Assembly: GCA_021432605.1 (NCBI GenBank)
Contig: MU271150.1
Coordinates: 434,001-498,000, forward strand
DNA: 64,000 nt
Reading direction: 5' to 3'
Source of the DNA: Coniochaeta sp. PMI_546
Taxonomy: Eukaryota; Ascomycota; Sordariomycetes; Coniochaetales; Coniochaetaceae
Shown: positions 33,098 through 44,974 of the stretch, piece after piece
How the letters are laid out: every line of letters begins with the position of its first letter
Numbering within the stretch: the first letter of the stretch is position 1
Program-made: the position numbers and the translations under genes
Notes under the pieces: model-generated
What the model was told of the DNA's origin: nothing
Seen by the model: the letters and a program-made list of their open reading frames with translations, nothing else
The model's database searches: none

Positions 33098-33761
33098 ATG
33101 CTCCTATCAAGACATCTCCTGTCCGCCTCCATTCGATCATCACCACAACTCCGACTCCTCTCCCGCCAAGTCCACCTCGTCAGGTCCTTCTCGACACCAC
33201 AGCCCACCATGTCTTTCACCACCGTCACCTCCAAGGTCATCGCGCCCCGTAAGTTTCCCCTCTGACATGACACAGGTTACTCTCATGATCAGGGGATTCA
33301 GCTCAGCTAACCAAGTGCTCCACAACAACTAACAGCCGCCGGCCCCTACTCCCACGCCATCAAGACCCCGACAGCCATCTACTGCTCCGGCCAGATCCCC
33401 TCGGACAAGGATGGCAACCTGGTCACCGGCACCATCCAGGACAAGACGCAGCAGTGCATCAAGAACCTCAAGGCCGTGCTCGAGGAGGCCGGCTCCGGCA
33501 TCGAGAAGGTGGTCAAGGTCAACGTCTTCATCACCGACATGGCCAACTTTGCGGTGCGTTTTTCTCTTTCCTCCTGCTCACCCAAGATTCGAACCAGGAA
33601 TATACCCAGGGAGCTTCAAATGGCTGACAAGAAGCGGTGACAAGACCATGAACGAGGAGTACTCCAAGTGGTTCACCCACAAGCCCGCCCGGAGCTGCGT
33701 GGCCGTCAAGCAGCTGCCCAAGAACGTCGACGTCGAGATCGAGTGCATTGCTCTGCCTTAG
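33098..33761 (+). CDS. MMF1: RidA/YjgF/Mmf1-type 2-iminobutanoate/2-iminopropanoate deaminase
   Basis: Three exons: 33098-33248, 33336-33553 and 33645-33761 (introns 87 and 91 nt); 161 residues. The second in-frame ATG (Met38, MSFTTVTSK) would give a 124-residue protein of normal family length. The first 37 residues ([14 protein letters not shown]...) are Arg/Ser-rich without acidic residues and look like a mitochondrial presequence. Conserved features: [55 protein letters not shown] and [19 protein letters not shown] with the active-site Arg. It hydrolyses reactive enamine/imine intermediates from PLP enzymes, protecting branched-chain amino acid metabolism. The third-exon acceptor (GACAAG) is less typical, but it alone keeps the frame [11 protein letters not shown]. 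Confidence 0.92.
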
Positions 33762-34027
33762 GTTTGGATTTCACGATATTTTCTGTATATACCACAAAAT
33801 AGAGAGAGAATAAAAACAAAAACAGGCGTAGCTGTGCTCAATTATATTTCACGTAAGGTACTCAAAGTTGTCACGTCAAAGTTGTCACATAAATCACATC
33901 TCATGCACACAGACGGGCACAAATCACGTTTTCTTCCTATAATAAAGAATCGAACGCCCTTGACATGCTACACTACACCTAACAATCTACATCCACTTCC
34001 CTATTCCCAACTCCTCGCCCTCACACC
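33762..34027. other. Convergent intergenic
   Basis: 266 bp of 3' region, AT-rich, with one TAAGGTACTC motif at 33854-33863. Confidence 0.5.
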
Positions 34028-35761
34028 TCAGTTATGAGTAGGCATAGCAACATCCGCCTTCTTGCTAATCGCATCCGCCGCCGTCCACATGGCCGTGACG
34101 GTCTTCAGCTGCGTGTAGAAGTTAATCCCCGGCTTCCCGTAAAAGGTGCTGGCCCCCCCGCCCGCGACGCTCTTCTTGTTGCCCGTGAAGCTGAACATGG
34201 GCAAGGGCACGGGGATGGGGACGTTGATCCCGACCTGCCCCGCCTCGATCCTGCGCCTGAAGGTCTCGGCCGTCGGCCCGCTCCGCGTGAAGATGGCCAC
34301 CCCGTTGCCGTACTCGTTGGCGTTGATCAGGTCGATCGCCTCGTCCAGCGTCTCGACGTTGAGGCACACCAGCACGGGGCCGAAGATCTCCTCCTTGTAG
34401 CACTTCATGTCCGGCGTCACGTCCGTGATGATGGTCGGCGCGATCCAGTTGCCGTTGGGATACTTCTCGGGCTTGAACCCGCGCCCGTCCAGCAGCACCT
34501 TGGCCCCCTCCTCCTCCGCCGAGGCGATCAAGCCCTCGATGCGCGCCTTGCTGTGCGGGCTGATGACGGGGCCCAGGTCGGCGCCCTCCTCGAACCCGCC
34601 GTTGACCGACAGCGCCTTGGCCCGCTCCGCCAGCTCGGGAAGCCACTCCTTGGTCTCGCCGATCATCACCAGCGTGGACAGCGCCATGCACCGCTGGCCG
34701 GCGGCACCGAAGGCAGCTCCCACGACGGCGTTGAGGAACTGGTTCTTGTTGCAGTCGGGCAGCACGGCAGCGTGGTTCTTGGCGCCCAGGTTGGCCTGCA
34801 CCCTCTTGCCGTTCGCACTGCCCCGGGCAAAGATGTACTCCCCGGCCTTGTTCCCGCCCACGAAGCTGACGGCCTTGATCGCCGGCTCATCCAGGATGAA
34901 ATCCACCGTCCGGTGCGCGCCGTGGATGACATTGACCACACCATCCGGAAACCCTGCCTTCTGGCACAGCTCCGCCAGGATCATGGCCGCGCCGGGGTCC
35001 CTCTCGGACGGCTTGAGGATCAGCGTGTTGCCCGTGATGGTGGCGACGGGGATGCTCCACAGCGGGATCATGGCGGGGAAGTTGAAGGGGCAGATGGCCG
35101 CCACGACGCCCAGGGGCTCGCGGTAGGTCCGCGTCTCCATGTCCCTGGCCACCTCCAGCACCTCGCCCTTGAGCAGCTCCGGGGCCCCGCAGGCCGCCTC
35201 GGCCACCTGCAGGCCGCGGAGGACGTCGCCCTTGGCGTCGGCGAAGGTCTTGCCCTGCTCCAGGGTGATGCTGGCGGCGAGCCGGTCCCAGTTCTCGCGG
35301 ATCAGGGCGACGAGCTTGAACATGATCTGCTGGCGGTGCAGGACGCTGGTCTGCGACCAGGTCTTGAAGGCCCTGGAGGCGGACTCCACGGCGGCCTTGA
35401 GCTCGGCGTCGGTGTTCTGCGGCACGCGGGTCACCAGGTTGTTGGTGGCCGGGTCGTGGAGGTCGATGAACTTGTCCGTGCTCGAGGCCACGAACTGGTT
35501 GTCGATGAAGTAGGGCGTGTCCTGGACCTTGGCGATCTTGTCGTGCGTGGTCGGGTAGCTGGTGGCGGAGGGCGAGTTTGCCAGGGCGGCCGAGGCGGGA
35601 CGGAGGTGTCGCGCGGTGGCGTGTATCCGCCTCGCGGCGACGGCGGCGCTGTTGGAGGGCGCCATTGTCGAAGAGGAGGTGAGCAGGGGAACGCAGCGAG
35701 GAGTTGACGTAACCGACCGACGAGGAGTGGCCGAGATGCCCCTTGCTAATAGACGACGCAT
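34028..35761 (-). CDS. Methylmalonate-semialdehyde dehydrogenase (CoA-acylating), mitochondrial
   Basis: Intronless, 577 residues from the ATG at 35761. The frame stays open 87 codons further upstream but holds no ATG there. An Arg/Ser-rich, acid-poor N-terminus ([20 protein letters not shown]) predicts mitochondrial import. The aldehyde dehydrogenase body shows [11 protein letters not shown], the NAD-site [28 protein letters not shown], and the catalytic Cys in [11 protein letters not shown] near residue 358. The [15 protein letters not shown] segment near the C-terminus is typical of the ALDH6/MmsA class. It converts malonate- and methylmalonate-semialdehyde to acetyl-/propionyl-CoA in valine and pyrimidine catabolism. 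It converges with the RidA-type gene, also linked to branched-chain amino acid metabolism. Confidence 0.95.
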   Translation of the reverse strand: MRRLLARGISATPRRSVTSTPRCVPLLTSSSTMAPSNSAAVAARRIHATARHLRPASAALANSPSATSYPTTHDKIAKVQDTPYFIDNQFVASSTDKFIDLHDPATNNLVTRVPQNTDAELKAAVESASRAFKTWSQTSVLHRQQIMFKLVALIRENWDRLAASITLEQGKTFADAKGDVLRGLQVAEAACGAPELLKGEVLEVARDMETRTYREPLGVVAAICPFNFPAMIPLWSIPVATITGNTLILKPSERDPGAAMILAELCQKAGFPDGVVNVIHGAHRTVDFILDEPAIKAVSFVGGNKAGEYIFARGSANGKRVQANLGAKNHAAVLPDCNKNQFLNAVVGAAFGAAGQRCMALSTLVMIGETKEWLPELAERAKALSVNGGFEEGADLGPVISPHSKARIEGLIASAEEEGAKVLLDGRGFKPEKYPNGNWIAPTIITDVTPDMKCYKEEIFGPVLVCLNVETLDEAIDLINANEYGNGVAIFTRSGPTAETFRRRIEAGQVGINVPIPVPLPMFSFTGNKKSVAGGGASTFYGKPGINFYTQLKTVTAMWTAADAISKKADVAMPTHN

Positions 35762-36768
35762 GGTCGTGTTAAGGGGGAGGGGAAAGGAGAGAGCAACGGA
35801 AGGGGGGGAAAAAGAACAACACGATAAGATGTATCCAATATGGGTTGGGTAAGGTATCAACCCTGGAATCTTACGGGATAGGATCAGGCTAATAAGAAGG
35901 TGCCTATGCGTCTGTATGCTTGCTGTATGGACATCCAAGCTGTGTCTGGCTGCACTTTCTCGGGAGAAAAACAGGGAGGCGATAAAAAGCTGCGGCCGAT
36001 GAGCAATTGGGTGCTCATTCACTTATAAACGGTCGGGAAGGAACTGCCGACCCTCTCCCACGGCAAGAAGCACCGGAGACTAAGAGTAAGGTACCCCTTG
36101 GAACTCTGGGACTCTGGTAGACAAAAGATGAGGGGAAGTTGGAGCTGGGGCAGGTCACCCGTCCGTCCTAGAGCCGTCAATTGCCGGGGAGCCAATTGGG
36201 AGCCAATCGATGTGTCCTGGGAAATGTTACGCGGGGGAACGGTCGATAAGGTACGTACCGTCGTACCAAGGCAACATCACTTTGAGGACATACACACAGT
36301 ACCTTGTGGCGATAGGGGTCTACTTCAGCCTCCGAAGACGGACATTGTTAGAACCTCAACTTTCGTGATATCTTCACCTGCAAAGACATATACATCCTGT
36401 TCGATGCATTCATGTCTGTCGACAAATGACACAGTAAGAGAGTAAGAAGAGAGTTCAGAAACCGAAGCGATATAATTAGCAAGCCTAAAGTACACCCGCG
36501 CGCCCTGTGACTCCGCCCTAGAACTAACTATCTAGGTAAGGTACTCGAGGAAAATACCATGGAAAAAGTCGCAAGCAAAAGGAGATGATGCCATTTGTAT
36601 CAGAGCAGCAGCAGCAAGAAACTTCAAGCTCAACCGGTGCCAGATAATATATATCTTTCAGCCCATTTTTTTGGTTTCAATTACCACCTAATTCCAGAAC
36701 ACATCACAAGAAAGCTGGCCCCTCCTTCCTTCATCCTCCACACGCCACAACGCACACAGCACGCTGCT
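35762..36768. other. Intergenic
   Basis: Promoter and leader of the dehydrogenase gene and 3' region of calnexin (both minus). It carries three TAAGGTAC motifs (36087, 36247, 36537), the densest cluster in the window. No gene seen. Confidence 0.5.
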
Positions 36769-38654
36769 TTAGGAGCTGCGAGTCGTGCGCTTGTTGACCT
36801 CCCCCTTGACAGTCTCGGCACCACTGGCGGCGGCCTTGGTAGCCTTGTCCGCCACGTCCTTGGCCTTCTCCTTGACGTCCGTGGCAACCTTCTTGGCCGC
36901 CGGGGCTGAGCCTCCAATGCCGGCAAGTCCGACAAGGACGGCAATGATGGTAACCAGAACAGCGGCGATGCCACCGGCAGCCTCGGGGACGAAGCGGATG
37001 GCCTCAATGGGGTCCTTGGCGGCGATGGTCAGGAAGAGGTCGAGCTTCTCCTTGATGTAGAGGACCGGGTCGTCGAGGAACTTGAGGTCAGAGGGAGACT
37101 TGGGCTTGGGCGTGTCCTCCTCCTTGGGCTTGTCGGCAAGCTCGGCAAGCTCCTCAATGGGGTGCTTCTCGAAGAAGGTCTCCTCGGCAAACTTCTTGGC
37201 GTCATCAACAGAGTGACCAATGTAGATGTTGTCAAAGAGGATGTTGGGCTGCATGGTCCAGATCTCGAAGCCGATAGCTCCCATGGGCTCGAAGTTGGCA
37301 GGCGTCTTGTCCTCGAAGTAGTCGGGGTTCTTGATCTTGCGAGGAGCCCAGACGCCCTTGTAGGCAGGGTTGTCGATGAGAGGCGCCGTCCACTTGCCCT
37401 TGTAGTCGGGGTTGTTCTTCATCGGCTTGGTCCACGGGCCGCATCCGGCAACCTCGTCACACTTGGGGTTGGGGACGGTGGGAGGGATCCAGTCGCCATC
37501 CTCCTCGTCATCCCAGTCTTCAGGCTTCTGGGCCTCGGGGTCGGGGATGCTGAGGGGCTCGTCGACGAGCCAGTCAGCGGGCATAGTAGCCTCCTCATCG
37601 ACAATCTCGAAGGGTGCGTCCTCGTCCCAGTCATCGGGCTTCTTGGCCTCGGGGTCCGCGATCTTGGCCTCGTCAACCCAGTCATCAGGCTTCTTGTCCT
37701 TGGGGTCGTCAATCTCCGCCGGGGGGTTGACAGCGGGGGTGAAGTCCTCGAGGAGGCTGCCGGTCTTGACCTGCTCGCCGTTCTGCTGGATGATGTACGT
37801 GTTGTTGGGGTGGACGATCAGAGTGTAGAGCTCGGTGGTCTTGACGATGCGGGCCGTGGGAGGAGCGTTCAGGTGCTTCTCCTCGTACTTGCCAGTCTTG
37901 GGGTTCTTGTGGTTGAAGATGAAGTGGACCTTGTTGGTGTGGCCGCACTTGTCGGGGCCGAACATGATGACGTACGGCGTGGTGTTGGAGAACTCCTCCT
38001 GGTGGAGAGCCTTGTTCTCACGGAGGAGCTTCAGGTAAGCACCACCGCACTCGAGGCCGTCTGCAACAGTATTGTCAGCATTTTGCGGTGCCGCCATAGA
38101 CAACAGGTTAGTGCAACTTACTCTGGAGCTTGACCTCGTACTGGACGACCAGGGGCTTGCCCTTGGGGTCGATCTTCTTGGGGAACTTGGCGGAGATGGC
38201 GTGGTGGGCAGCGGCGTTCTTGACGACGAGGCCCTTGTCACCCTCCATGCCCTTGTAGACGATGGGCTCCTCGACAGCCCACTCGCCGACGTAAGCCCAT
38301 TCCTCCTCACCAGTGTTGTCCTTCTTGGCGTGCGAAGGCTTCCACCGAGTCTCCCAGTCGTCGGTGAACTGCTCGAGGAAGGGAGCCTTGAGCTTGGTGG
38401 GCTATCGATACAGTTAGCATTTCAATTCGGTTGACTTAGTGCAGACAGAGGCGTCTAGCGACTCTGACTTGTCATCTAGCCGGGCGAGGTGAACTTACAG
38501 TAAAGGTAGGAAGCTCCGGTGCAACCGGGCTGGAAGACTCGGGGTCGGTCGGGGAGGTACCGTCGTCGGCGAGCACCTTCTGAGCATCGTCGGCGCAGGC
38601 AGTGCTGGCGAAGAATGCTGTGCCGACAACGGCAGCAATCTGGGTGAACCTCAT
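36769..38654 (-). CDS. CNX1: Calnexin, ER lectin chaperone
   Basis: Three exons: 38654-38499, 38401-38122 and 38060-36769 (introns 97 and 61 nt); 575 residues. Signal peptide [21 protein letters not shown]. The globular lectin domain includes [29 protein letters not shown] and MFGPDKCG. The P-domain has the repeated motif 1 ([27 protein letters not shown]) and motif 2 ([34 protein letters not shown]). One transmembrane segment ([20 protein letters not shown]) lies near the C-terminus, followed by a short Lys-rich cytosolic tail ending NKRTTRSS. It binds monoglucosylated N-glycans and retains misfolded glycoproteins in the ER. The intron between QN and GLECGG breaks a conserved lectin-domain strand and is confirmed by restoring that motif. 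Confidence 0.96.
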
Positions 38655-40346
38655 TGTGAAGTCGATTACTCTCCTCAGACAGTCAAGATGACCAGAGCAG
38701 CGAGATCGATGGAAGAAGGACTAAGGTGGGAGGAAGCACGTCAGTCAGTCAGCCTTCTGCAAGCAATGGGATGCCTGAGAGGTCAGTGTAAAGAAGGGTG
38801 TTGCTCTCAGAGCTTCGAGGGAAAGGAATGAAGAGATCGAGGCCAACAAGAATCGAGGAAGGGAATTGGGTGGATGGCTTACTTTTCTAGTAGAGGTGTT
38901 GAGTGCGAGTGTTCAACGTGTCCTCTTTTTTTTGAGAGAGCTTCCGGGAGAGAAATATGGAAGCTGCCGCCGAAGTGACAAGGTGGTCAATTGAAGTCGC
39001 CAGTCAACCAGTTGGGGTACGGCCAGCTCCAAAGCGGGGCCCGCCAAGACATGGTCGGTGCGGGTAAGACGCGGGGCTTCTCCGGAACACCAATGTGGGG
39101 CCCAGAGCATTCAGCGGTGATTCGATGGAATTTCATGGAAACTTGGGTTGATGAACAGACATGGCATCGCAAGTGGGAGGTACCGCAGTAACGACAGGAG
39201 TATTGAAACCATCGTTAATGATCATGCTAAGAGCCTCACCGGCGGCATACAGGCCAGTGTCTGTGTATGTATACGTGGATAGTCGAGTATTATTGTGACA
39301 CGTTCGTTGAGAGACTGAAGAAGCTAGGAGTAGGATAGATGTGCTCTTGTCACGACAATATGTCACCTAAATGATCTATCCATCGTGTGTACAAGAACAA
39401 CAACAATTCTTGTTCAAAATTATCAAATACCAGCAATGACATGTCAATGGATGGATCCTTTATTCAGCAACTTCACACGTGTCGCAACTTCATGTGGATA
39501 CATCGTTGATTTGCTGTGGTATGCAATGTTGAGAGCAGACACAGCATTGACAGCTGAACGGGCCATGTTTCAAAGCATCTCTATATCTAACAGACGGCCA
39601 GCCACAGGAAGCAATGCCGGACATGAAGCTCATCCCAGCCTCGCCTTTGTGACAACGACAAGTACACAAAGACGAAGGAGTAAACCAAATAACACCGCGA
39701 CTTCCAAGATGATATGCCTTATAGCAGCTAGCTTGCCTTAGGTATGCGGCTCCGAGCTGTGCTTGATATCCCACGTGGGCTTGAAGCGAGCTCCAATTGA
39801 TCTCTGGAGTACCTTTGTCAACAGACACAGCGCAATTGAAGCTGCGAAGCTTGGAGTTGACTTCTCCATAGCGTAGGTGCGATGAAATGCGTATAAAGAT
39901 CCATCGCACACTGGATCCAGGTCGCCGCTTCAGCTACCTACTAGCCTTTTACAGGTTGTCTACTCGGAGCCCTTGATTGAGTTGATCCAACTCTCTAATT
40001 TAGCCACATATACATAGTAATAGCCTCATAGCCAATCTATATTGCCCATTGAGCCTTTCCACAGGAAACGAACCTCAATTGGACTCCCAAGCTCACATCC
40101 CGGACCCAACATCCCTTGAAGCCACAGTTTCCTCTTAGCGACTTCATTATCACCGGTTCCATCAAGTCTTCCGGCCTGCGGCACCGTCGAGAAACTCCGG
40201 AGCGGAGCGGTCCACTTAGGCCCGAGAGACCGAGACGGAGCTCAACCCCTCCATCCGCTTCACCCCGCCAAACTTTTTCCTTATCCTCTTATCTCACATC
40301 GCATCATCACCACCACCACCACCACCACCACCACTCACTAGCCACA
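38655..40346. other. 1.7-kb divergent intergenic region
   Basis: Upstream of calnexin (minus) and the methionine-salvage gene (plus). A poly-T tract at 38926-38934 and a CAC-type repeat near 40303-40333 occur. Open frames at 39385-39909 on both strands show no domains. Confidence 0.45.
40303..40333. repeat. (CAT/CAC)n trinucleotide repeat in a 5' leader
   Basis: About ten CAT/CAC units end 14 bp before the ATG at 40347. Read in frame they would encode poly-His, but no ATG precedes them in that frame, so they are most likely leader sequence. Confidence 0.8.
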
Positions 40347-41217
40347 ATGTCCGCCAACAACGACCACCTCGTCACCTCCCCCGACCCCTCCCACCCAGCC
40401 AACCTCATCCCCTCCCTCTGCGCCAAGTTCTGGCACCTGGGCTGGGTAACCGGCACAGGCGGCGGCTGCTCCATCCGCGACAATGACCTCGTCTACCTCG
40501 CGCCCAGCGGCGTCCAGAAGGAATTAATGAAGCCCTCGGACCTCTACGTGCTCTCCCTGGCCGCCCAGTCCGCCTCCCTCTCGCGGCGGCAGCGCATCTA
40601 CCTCCGCGGTCCCCCGGACCTCAAGCCCTCGCAGTGCACCCCTCTCTTCCTGGCCGCCTTCACCAAGCGCCGGGCCGGGTGCTGCATCCACACCCACTCC
40701 CAGTGGGCCGTGCTCGTGACCCTCCTGCTCGAGGCCGAGGCCCAGGGTGGTGAGGCAAGGGAGTTCAGGATCAACAACATCGAGCAGATCAAGGGCTTCG
40801 GGCGCGGGTTCGAGAAGAGCGGGAATCTGGGCTATCACGACACGCTGGTCGTGCCCGTGATCGAGAACACGGCGCACGAGGAGGACCTGACGGAGTTTCT
40901 GGAGGAGGCCATGGATAGGTACCCGGATACGTATGCTGTGCTGGTGCGGCGGCATGGGGTGTATGTGTGGGGGGAGAATGTGCACAAGGCCAAGACGCAG
41001 TGTGAGAGGTATGTTTTTGTTTTTGACCCTGCTGCTGTGGACTGAACATTTTGCAAAGTGGGAGTCATATCGTGAGACTAAGTTCGTCCGAGCACCAATG
41101 CTGACAATTTGCCTTTTTAGTTTGGACTATCTCTTCCAACTCGCAGTCGAGATGAAGAAGCTCGGACTACCGTGGATAACCCAGATCGAGCCAGTTGTGC
41201 CTACGAGATCAGAATAG
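40347..41217 (+). CDS. MDE1: Methylthioribulose-1-phosphate dehydratase
   Basis: Two exons, 40347-41008 and 41121-41217 (112-nt intron); 252 residues. A class II aldolase/adducin-fold enzyme of the methionine salvage pathway, dehydrating methylthioribulose-1-phosphate in the cytosol. Visible features: [13 protein letters not shown] near residue 35, [11 protein letters not shown], the zinc-binding HTHSQWAVL near 114, [32 protein letters not shown] with a conserved Glu, and [20 protein letters not shown] with a further zinc His. The second exon supplies the C-terminal helix [18 protein letters not shown]. Length and motifs match yeast Mde1. It converges with the GPI-type gene. Confidence 0.94.
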
Positions 41218-41474
41218 ACGAGAAGACGAGACGATGTAACGACATGGGACAAGACAAAGATCAACAAATTAGACGGTTCAAGATTGAGCCACATCTTCCA
41301 TCTTTCGCCTTCTAAAATCCTCGTGCTATTAACGTTGTAGTACACAGTAATTAGGGGGCCACCTGACAACAACACGCCTGCAGTCTCCATCGACTTTTTG
41401 ACAATTCCGACATTCAATAACACATTACCGGCATCATTACGCTCGCCAAGATATAATCAACCCGACAACGACGA
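41218..41474. other. Convergent intergenic
   Basis: 257 bp, AT-rich 3' regions; nothing else seen. Confidence 0.5.
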
Positions 41475-42191
41475 TCAAAAAGCCATCAGCGCAGCAACAA
41501 ACCCAACCAACCCAACCGCCGACCCAGCCCTCAGCACCTCCCCTCCATTCTTACCCGTGGCGGACGGCGTGGCAGAGCCAGTGGAGCTCCCGGTCCCGGA
41601 TCCCGAAGCCTGGGTGTTCGCCGCCGCCGAGCTGGTTGTCGTCACGGTGGCCCCGTTGCGGTCGGTGGTGGTGATCACGACGGCGCCTCCTCCTCCCGCG
41701 GCCGTGCCCGTGGCCTGGGCGGCGCCGGCGCCGGAGGAGGTGGTGGTGAAGTAGTACTTGCCGATGCAGGCGTCGACGCAGTTCTGGTAGTTGAGGTTGT
41801 CGGCCGCGGTGCCGTTGCCCTTGGGGCAGTCGGCCACGCACTGGTTGGTGGCGTTTACGGCTGCCGGGTCCGGGTTGGGGACCTGGATGGGGCTGGGTGT
41901 TAGTCACTCTGGCTTGGCTGGTGTAGTGGTGGTGGGAAATGGGGGAGGGGGGAGGGGGAGAGAGAGAGCAAAAGAGAAAGGAAAGGAACTTACGGCAATG
42001 CACTTGGCGGTGCAGCCGACGTCGCCGGCCGGGCAGGCGTTGATGCACTTTGTGATCTCGGACTGCGAGGTCTCTGCGGGCGACTGGCTGGTGGTGGAGG
42101 TCACGGTTGCGAGGGTTGTTGGGGTTGTGGTGGTGGTCTGGGCACTGGCGATGGCCAGCAGACCGGACAGGAGGACGGTGGTGAAACGCAT
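41475..42191 (-). CDS. GPI-type surface protein with two CX3C...CX3C modules
   Basis: Two exons, 42191-41994 and 41882-41475 (111-nt intron); 201 residues. Signal peptide MRFTTVLLSGLLAIASA. After a Thr-rich stretch come two Cys modules: KCINACPAGDVGCTAKC in exon 1 and QCVADC...QNCVDAC in exon 2, each a CX3C-Xn-CX3C pair (n = 6 and 15). A Ser/Thr/Gly-rich stalk follows, and the C-terminus is hydrophobic (GSAVGLVGFVAALMAF) after a small-residue region, as in GPI signals. The pattern fits a small plasma-membrane or wall protein with two helical hairpins (inference). Molecular function unknown. The intron separates the two modules exactly. Purine-rich GGGGGAGA tract in the intron. Confidence 0.85.
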
Positions 42192-43281
42192 GTTGGAATG
42201 GTGTAGTCTACCACAGTATAACAAGCTGGTTTCTTATTGGATATCAGATACTGAGAAGCGAGCTCAACGAGAGTTTGAGATATAGAAGATTATAGCGACA
42301 GTGATGGTAGAACCAGATAACGAGAGTGCAAGCGAGCAAGGAGCAAGTCTGAACAGGAATCTGAGAAAGATTGGGAACACGGAAGGAAAACAACGTCTAT
42401 TGTCGGGGTTGGCACTGGGGAAGTCGGGGTGTAAAATAGTTCGAGTTCCACAACCGATTAAGGTACCTTGAGAATAACAGACGCGAGAGATTGCATGACT
42501 ATTGACCTTCCACGGCTTTCTTCTCCCTTGTCGCATCTCGATGCTCACTGCCACCCTGTTCAGGCCAGTCAGTGTCTGTTCTGTTTGGCGCGAGGCCCAC
42601 AGCACCAATGCGGCGGCAAAACATCGAACACGAGCAGATCGACTCCATCATGGAGACACTGGTCGGTTAAACCTCTCAGACAGAACGTGTTGCGTTTGTT
42701 TGCACACGCGTACCCCGTCAGGACCATACTCGTGTTCACACTGCTCTCCCAAGCTGCTGCCGTGATAGCCGTACCTTTGCTTCACAACAAAGCAGGGAAA
42801 ACGTGTCAATCTCACTTTTAAATGAGTGGTGAAGCCGAGGGTGCAATGGCATCTGGGCACCTTTGAGTCCTTGACCCCGATCTGGCACGAGAACCAACCA
42901 GAAGACAGCGGCAAAGACAGGGGGCTGAAATAGCGTTTTCCGGGGCAGATGCCAAGAGAATGCTAGTCCCAACATCCCCCTGTCCAGTGTGTGTGTCTGT
43001 GTGTGTGCACCATCTTGCATGTCGTGAAAGTGGCATCTCTCGAAGGCTGAGATAATGTTCAGTGTAACTTTCTCGGATCTGATATCGTAGCACAGATGGA
43101 GATAGAGTTTTTCTAGACTTTAATGCAGAGATCAAGCAGAGTTCGACTGTATTCTGAGCCCAGACATGTTAGCCTAGGCTACCTATGCAGCAACTATCGC
43201 ACCGCAGCTTGAATACGAGCTGCATAAATCTAGCAATGCGAAGCCAGTCCATCTTCATAGTCACCACCACCACTGTTTGCA
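42192..43281. other. Intergenic
   Basis: Promoter of the GPI-type gene and 3' region of the dehydrogenase gene (both minus). Contains TAAGGTACCTT at 42459-42469 and a short TG tract near 42987-43008. No gene seen. Confidence 0.45.
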
Positions 43282-44040
43282 TCACCACGGCAAAGGCCCA
43301 TGCCGATTCGAAAACGTCCCAGTCTCCCCCTCAATCCCCGCCGTCGCAAGCCGACAAGCATTGATAGCCCCCAAAGCCGGATCCTCACTCCCCTTCCCGC
43401 CATTCAGGTTCGTCGCACAGTGGCCCGGACAGCAGACATTAAACTTCCAGCTCGGATCCTCCTCCCTCTCCACCGCATACTGCGCCATCAGCATGTTCAG
43501 CGCCGTCTTGCTGGTGCTGTAGATCCGAAACTGCGCCTTCCGCCACGGCGTGGCCCTGTCGAGTCGCAGGCCGATGCTGCCGAGCGACGAGGTCATGAAC
43601 ACGACCCGCCTGGCGGCCGCCCGGCTCCTCTCCAGCAGCGGGATGAAGGCGTCCGTCACGAGGGCGGTGCCGAACACGTTGACCTGGAAGACCATGTCCC
43701 ATTTCTCGCGCGACAGGTCCGTCTCGGCCGGCGCGCCGTTGTCCGACGTCAGCCCGGCGTTGTTGACCAGCACGTCCAGCCGGCCGTGTCTCTCGGCCAC
43801 GGCCCGCGCGGCGTCGGCGATGGACTCGTCGGACGTGAGGTCGAGGACGAGGGACTCGACGTTGGTGAGGCCTTGCGATTGGAAGTCCGCGACGGCTTTC
43901 TCGATGGCGTCCTTGTTGCGGCCGCTCATGATGATGTGGTAGTCCTTGTGCTCGGTCGCCAGTTTCTTGGAGATTTGCCAGCCGAGGCCGGTGTTGGCGC
44001 CTGTGACCAGGACTTTGGTGATGTAGGCTGTTGAACCCAT
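43282..44040 (-). CDS. Short-chain dehydrogenase/reductase
   Basis: Intronless, 252 residues from the ATG at 44040. A classical SDR: the cofactor motif TGANTGLGWQISKKL at the N-terminus (TGxxxGxG), LVNNAG, the catalytic Ser in FMTSSLGSIG, and the YSTSK motif (Tyr near 173, Lys near 177). The Arg in SGRNKDAIEK after the second strand suggests NADP(H) preference (inference). It resembles carbonyl-reductase-like SDRs of fungi; the substrate cannot be told. The stretch GGKGSEDPALGAINACRLATAG near the C-terminus is typical of the family's lid region. Minus-strand TATTTAAG lies about 115 nt upstream, next to a GGTACCTTAA motif. Confidence 0.88.
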   Translation of the reverse strand: MGSTAYITKVLVTGANTGLGWQISKKLATEHKDYHIIMSGRNKDAIEKAVADFQSQGLTNVESLVLDLTSDESIADAARAVAERHGRLDVLVNNAGLTSDNGAPAETDLSREKWDMVFQVNVFGTALVTDAFIPLLERSRAAARRVVFMTSSLGSIGLRLDRATPWRKAQFRIYSTSKTALNMLMAQYAVEREEDPSWKFNVCCPGHCATNLNGGKGSEDPALGAINACRLATAGIEGETGTFSNRHGPLPW

Positions 44041-44974
44041 GACGTCTGTTCTGTTGAAGCTGCTTAGACTGATGGTATCCAAAGGAAGCGAGCCTGAATT
44101 GAGCTTGCTTCTCGAGAATGTAGATCCCAGATCAAGAGCTCTGGGTACCTTAAATACTTTTCCATCTTGGACAGTGATCTGGCCATCACGTTGTCATAGG
44201 AGTCTCGTCTGCAGAGTCGTATCTACGACATGGCATACTTGAAGAGCTTCATAGGCGCGAAGCTCCTAAGTCCGCCCTGGACCGACTTAGCATGGGATTC
44301 GCTGTCCCGCAAATAACAACTCTCCGTTTTTTGGAGATACCCAGAGCGCGACGGACTTGGTTCTATATGAACCGCGAGCAGTCGAGTTCGCCAAGGCTCT
44401 TAGTGAGTCCTGGAGTTAAACATTCGGAACTAACGGACTTTTCGCGTCAAAAAGTCCAATGCTCTGGTTTGTGTATCGGATTTCCCTTGACAGGCAATCG
44501 CGTACCGGGCTACACAAAGAATTCGCCTGTCATTGGTTGTTTGCCGGCTGCATGTCTCCGAGCTAAGTCGGATCCGACAGCTCTGCGAAGCTTCATTCTC
44601 AGGATCGTGATATCGCTCGAGAAGCCGGCTTCAGCATCAGATGAGCTTGAGGGCAGTGCACCTGATCGGAACATAGTCAAATGTCCATGCTGCTGCCAGA
44701 ACAGAGGAGTCGCACATTGGCACTGCTGAGTCTCTTGCATGCCACCTGCTCTCTATAGCCTCGGCGGACTGCCTGCGGATTGCGGCTGCAAGCATAGCAT
44801 AGATACTATCAGCGACAAGCATATTGCCGCTGGTGCGCGTATGACAGAATGGCCTCTGATATGCGCAAGTTCTTCTTCGAGGGTCCGCAGAGCGTCCTGG
44901 CTGGCTAGGCGAAGCTGTTCGTGGTGTATCAAGGACCGACGAAATAGAGGTAGCTGCGAAAGTCTGATCCCACT
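44041..44974. other. Intergenic
   Basis: SDR promoter and SLD5 3' region (both minus). Includes GGTACCTTAA at 44144-44153. Open frames on both strands near 44292-44978 lack domains and overlap each other. Confidence 0.45.

Noticed and set aside
33581-33600. tRNA T-loop-like GATTCGAACC
   Set aside because: Lies in an intron, the T-stem does not pair, and no anticodon or acceptor arms are present nearby.
34034-35707. 557-codon plus-strand frame antisense to methylmalonate-semialdehyde dehydrogenase
   Set aside because: Composition typical of a GC-rich shadow frame (Arg/Gly/Leu/Val); the opposite strand encodes an unmistakable enzyme.
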